In this document: positions 51,873 to 59,800 of the stretch, piece after piece
Numbering within the stretch: the first letter of the stretch is position 1
Layout of the letters: the number at the start of each line of letters is the position of its first letter
Assembly: GCA_958439195.1 (NCBI GenBank)
Contig: OY288152.1
Coordinates: 44,128-108,127, forward strand
Direction of reading: 5' to 3'
Length of the DNA: 64,000 nucleotides
DNA from: an uncultured Paracoccaceae bacterium
GTDB taxonomy: Bacteria; Pseudomonadota; Alphaproteobacteria; Rhodobacterales; Rhodobacteraceae
The notes under the pieces: model-generated
Database searches by the model: none
What the model was told of the DNA's origin: nothing
Seen by the model: only the letters and a program-made list of their open reading frames with translations
Made by a program: the position numbers and the translations under genes

Positions 51873-52168
51873 TTGCTGCGCCCCATCGCACGGGCCACGT
51901 CGCGGGCGAGTTCGACCTTTGTAATTTCATGCGTCACGGTGTTGCGGGTCACGACGAGCCAGGAGCGGTCGCCCTGTTCGTGATACCACAGTTCGCGGTG
52001 GTCGCCTGCGGGGTTGGAGCGGAGGTAGAGGTAATCGTGAAAGGCGTCCTGCGCGGTGGCGGCGTCGGGGAAGGACAGGCCATCGGGGCGGGCGATGAGG
52101 TTGGCATCGCCGAGATAGACGAATTCCTGCGCATCGCGGGGGCCGAGGAGGGGGTGGTTGATGATCAT
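51869..52168 (-). CDS. mgdB: N-methylglutamate dehydrogenase subunit B (SoxD-like, cysteine-free)
   Basis: A 99-residue small subunit starting MIINHPLLGPRDAQEFVYLG, clearly related to sarcosine oxidase delta (GPRDxxEF, FHDYLYLRSNPAGDHRELWY). Sarcosine oxidase delta has a CxxC pair near the N terminus as part of a zinc site; here those positions are not Cys and the entire protein has none. Loss of that site supports N-methylglutamate dehydrogenase rather than sarcosine oxidase. The gene overlaps mgdC by 4 bp and follows mgdA by 10 bp. Confidence 0.9.
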   Translation of the reverse strand: MIINHPLLGPRDAQEFVYLGDANLIARPDGLSFPDAATAQDAFHDYLYLRSNPAGDHRELWYHEQGDRSWLVVTRNTVTHEITKVELARDVARAMGRSK

Positions 52169-52178
52169 GGCTGGCCCT

Positions 52179-53429
52179 TCAATGCAGGTTGGGCTGCGCG
52201 CCCTGGCCTTTTTCGTCGATCATCAATCCCTTGCGGAAACGGTCGAAACGATAGGCGGTGGCGGTGGGGTGGGGGGTATCGGTTGCCAGCAGATGCGCAA
52301 AGCACCAGCCGGAGGCGGGGGTGGCCTTGAAGCCGCCATAGCACCAGCCGCCGTTGAAATAGAGACCATCAATATCGGTGCGGTCGATGATGGGGCTGCC
52401 GTCCATCGACATGTCCATGATCCCGCCCCAGGACCGCAACAGGCGGGCGCGGCCGATCATTGGCATCAGGGACATGCCGCCTTCGGCAACGTCTTCGACC
52501 ACGGGCATGTTGCCGCGTTGGGCATAGGAGTTGTAGCCGTCGATGTCGCCACCGAACACCAGACCGCCCTTGTCGGACTGGCTGACGTAGAAATGGCCAG
52601 CGCCATAGGTCATCACGCCGTCGATGACGGGTTTCAGACCTTCGGACACGAAGGCCTGAAGGACGTGGGATTCAATGGGCAGGCGCATGTTCACGTGGGA
52701 CATGACCCGTGAAGAATTGCCCGCGACGGCGACGCCCACCTTTTTTGCGCCGATGAAGCCGCGGGTGGTATCGACGCCCGTCACGCGGCCCTGTTCGGTG
52801 CGGATGCCGGTGACTTCGCAATTCTGGATCAGGTCCACGCCGCGCATGTCTGCCCCGCGCGCATAGCCCCAGGCCACGGCATCGTGGCGAACGGTGCCGC
52901 CGCGGCGCTGCATCAGCGCGCCCTTGATGGGAAAGCGGGCGTTGTCAAAATTCAGGAAGGGATACATCGCGCGAACCTGATCCCGGTTCAGCAGTTCCGC
53001 ATCGGCCCCATGCAGGATCATGGCGTTGCCGCGCCGTGTATAGGCATCGCGCTGCGCATCGGTGTGATACAGGTTGATGATCCCGCGTTGCGATACCATG
53101 GCGTTGTAGTTGAAATCCTGTTCCAGCCCTTCCCAGAGTTTCAGGGAAAATTCGTAGAACGGTTCGTTGCCATCCAGCAGATAGTTGGACCGGATAATCG
53201 TGGTGTTGCGCCCGACATTTCCGCCGCCAAGATAGCCTTTTTCCAGCACCGCGATGCGGGCCTGTTTGAATTCCTTGGCAAGGTAGTAGGCCGTGGCAAG
53301 GCCGTGGCCGCCGCCGCCGATGATGATGTAATCGTAGGCGGCCTGCGGTTCCGGGTCGCGCCATGCGGGTTTCCATCCCTTGTGGCCGGTCAAAGCCTCG
53401 GCGATCACACGAAAGCCGGAATAGCGCAT
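52179..53429 (-). CDS. mgdA: N-methylglutamate dehydrogenase subunit A (SoxB-like flavoprotein)
   Basis: A 416-residue FAD enzyme related to sarcosine oxidase beta, oxidising N-methylglutamate. The dinucleotide motif is YIIIGGGGHGLATAYYLAKE with VLEKGYLGGGNVGRN. GGTVRHDAVAWGYARGAD includes a His at the position that binds FMN covalently in sarcosine oxidase beta, and ILGSNNRT-like and FNGGWCYGGFKATPASGWCF motifs line the flavin. ATG 53429 (MRYSGFRV) is preferred over the frame start at 53501. First gene of the mgd operon, with an inverted repeat at 53489-53516 upstream. Confidence 0.92.
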   Translation of the reverse strand: MRYSGFRVIAEALTGHKGWKPAWRDPEPQAAYDYIIIGGGGHGLATAYYLAKEFKQARIAVLEKGYLGGGNVGRNTTIIRSNYLLDGNEPFYEFSLKLWEGLEQDFNYNAMVSQRGIINLYHTDAQRDAYTRRGNAMILHGADAELLNRDQVRAMYPFLNFDNARFPIKGALMQRRGGTVRHDAVAWGYARGADMRGVDLIQNCEVTGIRTEQGRVTGVDTTRGFIGAKKVGVAVAGNSSRVMSHVNMRLPIESHVLQAFVSEGLKPVIDGVMTYGAGHFYVSQSDKGGLVFGGDIDGYNSYAQRGNMPVVEDVAEGGMSLMPMIGRARLLRSWGGIMDMSMDGSPIIDRTDIDGLYFNGGWCYGGFKATPASGWCFAHLLATDTPHPTATAYRFDRFRKGLMIDEKGQGAQPNLH

Positions 53430-53488
53430 AGGGGGGCCGTCCTTTGTGATTTGGGTGCCTGCTGCCTTGGGCGGAATATGATCCTGCG

Positions 53489-53516
53489 GGCGGAAAATCA
53501 TCCGTCCATTTCCGCC
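53489..53516. promoter_or_regulatory. inverted repeat upstream of mgdA
   Basis: GGCGGAAA (53489-53496) and TTTCCGCC (53509-53516) are a perfect 8-bp inverted pair 12 bases apart. A further GGGCGGAA-type half-site lies at 53470-53476. Located 60-90 bp before the mgdA start, it is a candidate operator for control of methylamine use. Confidence 0.5.
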
Positions 53517-53575
53517 ACGCGCCCGTTCAGAACCGACTTAGGCCCAAGCCGCCATCGGGGGCGACAGGCGCGAGG

Positions 53576-53704
53576 TCACAGGCTGAGCGTTTTCCAAAGC
53601 AACATGCCCGCGACAAAACCCAGCGTGATCAGGCTGCCGCGTGACGCAAAGGGGAGGATCACCTTAACGAAAGCGGTGGTTGTCTTGGTGACGTTGGGAG
53701 ACAC
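53576..53704 (-). CDS. possible 42-residue membrane peptide
   Basis: A GTG-started frame on the minus strand encodes 42 residues including a hydrophobic stretch GSLITLGFVAGMLLWKTLSL at the C terminus and basic residues before it. The ribosome-binding site is poor and the family unknown. It sits between the giant repeat gene and mgdA, 146 bp from the latter's start, on the same strand. Possibly a small membrane protein; could also be a chance frame. Confidence 0.35.
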   Translation of the reverse strand: MSPNVTKTTTAFVKVILPFASRGSLITLGFVAGMLLWKTLSL

Positions 53705-53814
53705 GATTCGACCCGTTCTGCTGCGGTTTGTTGGCAGAGATTGGCAGAAGGTGGCCTGGAAGGGGATGGCGCAAGGTCGGGCCGATATATGGACAAAGGT
53801 CTGATCAAATTGGG

Positions 53815-53850
53815 AAAAAATGAAACAGGCCCCTGTCGCCGGGGCCTGTT
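53815..53850 (-). terminator. Rho-independent terminator of the giant repeat gene
   Basis: A perfect 10-bp stem AACAGGCCCC/GGGGCCTGTT (53824-53833 with 53841-53850) and 7-base loop. On the minus strand it is followed by TCATTTTTTCC, a clear T-run, 20-55 bp beyond the stop of the repeat gene. Confidence 0.9.
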
Positions 53851-53869
53851 CCGTTTCGTTGCGCGGCGC

Positions 53870-56800
53870 TTATTCGGCGGCGCGGGTCATCATATCGCCA
53901 AGGATCGTGTCGCGGGCGACGCGGGCCTCGGGCGCGGTCAGGCTGCGGCGGGCCGAGGGGCCGTAGACGGTGAAACCCATCGTTTCCAATTGCGGGAAAA
54001 GCGTCAGGATCTCATCGCGCGCCGCTTCGGCCAGTGACCCCCAGCCGACATGGCCGGGATGGAAACTTTCCGACGGGGCGCCTTCGGCATAGACGATTTC
54101 ATGCGCGTCAAAGAGCATGTGGAAATATTCCACCTGTTCCACGTCTTCGGCACGGATCGTCTGGTCGTTGACCAACATCTTGGCCGCCACCAACACCTCG
54201 GGTTCGTCGAACAGCAGTTCTGCCTGCCAGCCCGAAAGCAACATGCGGTGCTGCGGTGACACACGCAGGGTGCGGGTGTTGCCCAAGGTGCCTGCCTCGA
54301 TCACGATGGGGGCGAAGCGGCCCTTACCTTCGACGGTGCTGGACCCGATCCAGCGGATCGGCTGATAGCCGTGATCCATGGTCAGGACCAGATCGCCGGC
54401 GGCGAGGTCTTCGATCGCCTTTTCGCCTTCGGCTGTCAGGATGCGACTGCCGCGGGTGAAGCAGACAACCCCGGTGTTTTCGGCGTTCAGCAGATTACCC
54501 GCGACCGCAGCTCCACCGTTCTGGATGCGCAGGCCGCCAGCCCCTTGGAGGACACCATCCGCCTGATCGGCACGAAGCCAGTCGAGCGGGTCGTTGAAGG
54601 TGGCACCGGGATTTGCGGCGTTGTAGGCGGCAAGTGTCGTTTCGTTGTAGAAGGCGGACAGATCGGCAAAGTCGTTGTCAATCGTCGCCGCGCCATCGGT
54701 GCCTTGGATGCCGGTGGTGGCATCAAAGTCGGTGATGGTGTCGGCCCCTTCGACAACGAACAGATCAGCCCCGATGCCACCGACCATCAGGTCGGCCCCG
54801 GCACCGCCCACCACACGGTCACGGCCAGCGCCACCCTGAAGGGTATCGTTGCCCGCGCCGCCCAGAAGCGTGTCATCGCCTTCGTCGCCGGAAAGCGAGT
54901 CATTGCCGATGCCGCCGTCGATGCTGTCATCGTCCAGCCCGCCGAAGATGTCGTCGTTGCCGGCATCGCCTGTCAGCGTGTCGTTGTCATCACGGCCATA
55001 GATGGTGTCGTTGCCGTCACCGCCCCGGATCGTGTCTTCGTTGTTGGCGGGCAGCGGATCAGCGCCGTCATTGGGCAAGTCGGCCCCTGTTACGGTGGTT
55101 GAACCGCCATAAAGCAGGTCGTTGCCAATGCCGCCTTCGATGCTGTCATCGCCTTCTTCGCCGATGATCGTATCGTCGCCTGCGCCACCAAAGACGGTGT
55201 CGTCATCGACCCCGGCATCGACCAGATCGTTGCCATCGCCTGCGGTGATCAGGTCGGCGTCATCGCCGGTCAGGATCGTGTCGTTCCCGGCCCCGCCATC
55301 GACCGTGTCACGGTCATCATTCGGGTTTGGGTCGGACAGGGCGCCTGCCTCATCCGGGACCGCTGCCGTGGCGCGGGTGTTGATGACATCATCACCTGCC
55401 CCACCGATCACCGAGTCGCGGCCATCGCCGGTCTGGATACTGTCATTGCCTTCGCCGCCATCAACGGTGTCGTTTCCGTCACCGCCAAAGACCGTGTCAG
55501 CCCCATCCCCGCCAAGAAGAACGTCATCGCCAAGGTTGCCTTCGAGGATGTCATTGCCAGTGCCGCCAAGGACGCTGTCATTGCCCATGCCGCCCTGAAG
55601 GCTGTCATCTTCATCGCCGCCATCAAGCGTGTCGTTGCCGTCGTTGCCGATCAGCGTGTCACGCCCTTCGTCGCCGGTCAGGCTGTCATTGCCATCGCCA
55701 CCGATCAGCGAGTCGTTGCCAGAGCCGCCAAGGAGGGTGTCATTTTCGGCACCGCCATCAAGCGTGTCATTGCCATCGCCACCAACCAACTGATCCCGGC
55801 CGCTGCCGCCGGCGACAGAGTCGTTGCCAGAACCGGCATCGACCGTGTCATTGCCTGCACCGGCATCGACCGTATCATCACCACTTCCGGCAAGGATGCT
55901 ATCATTGCCTGCGTTGGCGGTGATGCTGTCATTGTCGGCACCCGCGTCGATGATGTCGTCACCAGCGCCGGTTGCAATAGTGTCGTTGCCTGCGCCCGTG
56001 CCGATGTTGATCGGACCCTGCGCCCCGGCCCCCACAACGGTGTCGCCCGCAGACCCGGTCAGGACACGTTCGATATCGGCAAAGGCGATGTCCGCACCTG
56101 CATCACCATCCAGCCCGTTGACGTTGCCGTTTTCGGGGTTGGCGTCGAAGTTCACGGTTTGCGCCGTGGTGCCTGCCGACAGGTCCAGCAGATCGCCCGC
56201 ATCGCCGTTGGCCGCATCGTCGGGGTTGCCGTCGGTCCCATCGCTGCCGCCGAAAACCTGGGCCGACAGGTTCGGATCGGAGGTGTCGAAGGTAAAGACA
56301 TCATCGCCCGAATTGCCGATGGCGGTATCCGCGCCGCCGACGATGATGTCATCATCACCCGTTCCGCCGACCACGCTGTCGGCCCCTGCCCCGCCTTGCA
56401 GCGTATCGGCCCCGGTTCCGCCCAGCAGCGTATCATTACCCGATCCACCGGCCAGGCTGTCGGCGGCATCGCCGCCATCCAGCGTGTCATTGCCGATGCC
56501 GCCCAGCAGCGTGTCGTTGCCTTCATTGCCGGTCAGGCTGTCATTGCCATCGCCGCCTGACAGGCTGTCGGTGCCTTCGCCGCCTGCCAGCGTATCGTCG
56601 CCAAGATCGCCGGAAAGGGTATCGTCACCTGCGCCGCCGATCAGGCTGTCATTGCCGACATTGCCGCTGATCAGGTCATTGCCGGTGCCGCCATCGACGG
56701 TGTCATTGCCTTGCCCTGCATCGACCGTGTCATTGCCCTGACCTGCGGCGATCGTGTCGTTCGGGCCATCGGCACCGTCGACCTGGTCGCCCTGGCTGTC

Positions 56801-59800
56801 GGCGAAGGGTGTGCCGCCAGCGCCAGAGGTGGGCGTCATCAGATCGCCGCCGGTGGTGCCATCGACCACGCCGTTGCTGTCCAGAAGCACACGTTCGATT
56901 TCCGAGAAGGCGATGGTGACGGTCTGGCCGTTCGCGTTCTGGTAGGTGGCGGTGCCGCTTTCTGCGCCGGTGAAGGCGACAGTGGCACCTGTCAGGCCAC
57001 GCAGATCAAGCACGTCGCCGGCGCCGCCATTGGTGGGATCGGTCAGGTCTTCGCCCGCCTCGCCACCAATGACGGTGATGGTGGCCGTGCCGGACAGGGC
57101 CGGATTGACGCGGAATTCATCGTCGCCATCGCCACCTTCGGCCCGGTCGCCCGCGCCGACAATCAGGTCATCGTCGTTGCCGCCGCCCAGCAGGCTGTCG
57201 GTGCCTTCGCCCCCGGTCAGAGAGTCTGTTCCTGCGCCACCTGCCAGCGTGTCATTGCCGGCGCCGCCATCCAGCGTGTCATTCCCGGCATCGCCTGTCA
57301 GGCTGTCATTGCCGTCGCCACCCAGCAGGCGGTCTGCACCGTCGCCACCGGCGAGGGTGTCATCATTGGCCCCGCCATCAACGGTGTCATCACCAGCGCC
57401 CGCCTGGACCTGATCATTCCCCGTGCCGCCTGCGACCGTGTCATTGCCGGTTCCTGCGTCGATCGTATCGTTGCCCGCGCCGCCGATGATGCTGTCATCG
57501 CCTTCGTTGCCGTTCAGGACATCGCCTTCGTCGCCGCCATCAAGGCTGTCATTGCCTGCACCGCCAGCCAGCGTATCGCGGCCTTCGTTGCCGGACAGGC
57601 TGTCATCGTCGGCCCCGCCATCAAGGCTGTCATTGCCCACGCCACCCGCCAGCGTATCGCGGCCTTCGTTGCCAAGAAGCGTGTCATCGCCGATGCCACC
57701 GGTCAGGCTGTCATCTGACAGGCCACCTTCCAGCACGTCATTGCCTGCCCCGCCATCCAGCGTGTCGGCCCCGCTGTTGCCGATCAGGCTGTCATCGCCA
57801 GCGCCGCCCAGCAACGAGTCGTTCCCGGCACCGCCATCGACGGTGTCATTGCCCAGACCGGCATCGACGGTATCGTTGCCCGCGCCTGCGGCCACGCTGT
57901 CATTCAGGCCATCGGTGCCATCAATCTGGTCGCCCTGCGGATCTGTGAACGGCGTGCCGCCCGGTCCGCTGGTGGGGGTGATCAGGTCGTTGCCACCGGA
58001 CCCGTCAACCACGCCATCCGCCGCCGTAAGCACGGTTTCGATTTCCGAGAAATTGATCGCAACAATCTGGCCCGCCGTGTTGCGATAGGTGGCCGTGCCG
58101 CTTTCGGATGTGCCGGTGATCGGGTCGGGGTTGGTATAGGTGACGGTGACATCCGTCAGGCCGCGCAGATCAAGCACGTCGCCGATGCGACCGGTGGGGT
58201 TGTTGGTCGGGTCGATGACCGCCTCTTCAACGGTTTCCCCACCGATGATGGTGATGGGCGAGGTGCCGGATTGCGTCGGGTCGATGGTGAATTCATCATC
58301 CCCGCCACCGCCCTGGGCCACATCGCCGCTGCCTGCGACAACGTCATCATCGCCTTCGCCACCGATCAGCGAGTCATTGCCAGCCCCGCCCTGAAGCGTG
58401 TCTGACCCGTCGCCGCCAGACAGGGTGTCAGCCCCATCCCCACCGACCAGGCTGTCATTGCCCGATCCGCCGCCGATGCTGTCATCGCCCGCGCCGCCGT
58501 TCAGCGTGTCATTGCCAGCATCACCTGCCAGCGTATCATTGCCGGTGCCGCCATCAACGCTGTCATCGCCCGCGCCACCGGTCAGCCGGTCGTCATTCGC
58601 GCCGCCATCCAGCGTATCATCGCCATCGCCGCCGTTCAGCGTGTCGTTGCCGTCATTGCCGGTCAGGCTGTCATCATCGGCGCCGCCGTCGATGCTGTCA
58701 TTGCCAAGCCCGCCGCTGAGGGTGTCCTGGCCATCATTGCCCTGCAGCGTGTCGTCTGCCGCACCGCCATCGATGGAATCGTTGCCGCTGCCCCCGGCGA
58801 TAGAGTCATTGCCGCCGCCGCCCGACACGGTGTCATCGCCCGCCCCTGCGGTGATGCTGTCGTTGCCGGACCCGCCGGTGATGGTGTCGTTGCCCGAACC
58901 GGTGTCTACCGCGATGGGGCCGATGGAATTGCCGCCGTCGATGGTGTCGTTGCCGGAGCCGGTAAGGACGCGCTCAATTTCGATAAAGCGGATGTCGGGG
59001 TCTGTGGTATCACCATCCAGCCCGTCAACCGTACCGGTTTCCGGGTCGTTGCCAAAGCGGACGATCTGGCCTGCCGTGCCTGCGGACAGGTCCAGCGTAT
59101 CACCGACATTGCCGTTTGCGCTGTCATCGGGGTTGCCATCGGTGCCGTCGCTGCCGCCATCAATGCTGGCTTCGATGTTGGCTGACGGATCGGTGCCATC
59201 AAGCGTGAAGGTGTCATCGCCCGTGCCGCCGCGTGCCGTGTCTGCGCCGCCGACAGCGATGTCATCATCGCCCGCGCCGCCGACGAGTTGGTCATTGCCT
59301 GCGCCACCGGCAAGGGTATCTGCCCCCTCGTCGCCCGCAACGCTGTCATTGCCAACGCCGCCAGTGATGCTGTCATTGCCGGTGCCGCCGCTGACCGTAT
59401 CATCGCCAAGGCCAGCATCCACGACGTCATTGCCTGCACCTGCGGCGATGGTGTCATTCACCCCATCCCCGCCATCCACCTGATCGCCTTCGGCATCCTT
59501 GAACGGAGTTCCGGCCGGGCCAGAGGTGGGTGTGATGATGTCATTGCCTGCCGTGCCGTCCACCACTTTGTTCGTGTCGCGCAGGACGGTTTCGATTTCC
59601 GAGAAGTTGACCGTGACGATCTGGTTCAGGGCGTTGCGGTAGGTCGCCGTGCCGCTTTCCGAGGTGCCGGTGATCGGATCGGGGTTCGTAAAGGCAACCG
59701 TCACATCGGTCAGACCGCGCAGATCCAGCACGTCGCCGATCCGGCCGCCCGGATTGTTGGCCGGGTCGATCACCGCTTCTTCCGCCGTCTCGCCACCGAC

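Noticed and set aside
48362..53429. Heterotetrameric sarcosine oxidase (soxBDAG)
   Set aside because: The subunits are homologous, but linkage to mgsABC and gmaS and the missing cysteines in the small subunit indicate N-methylglutamate dehydrogenase.
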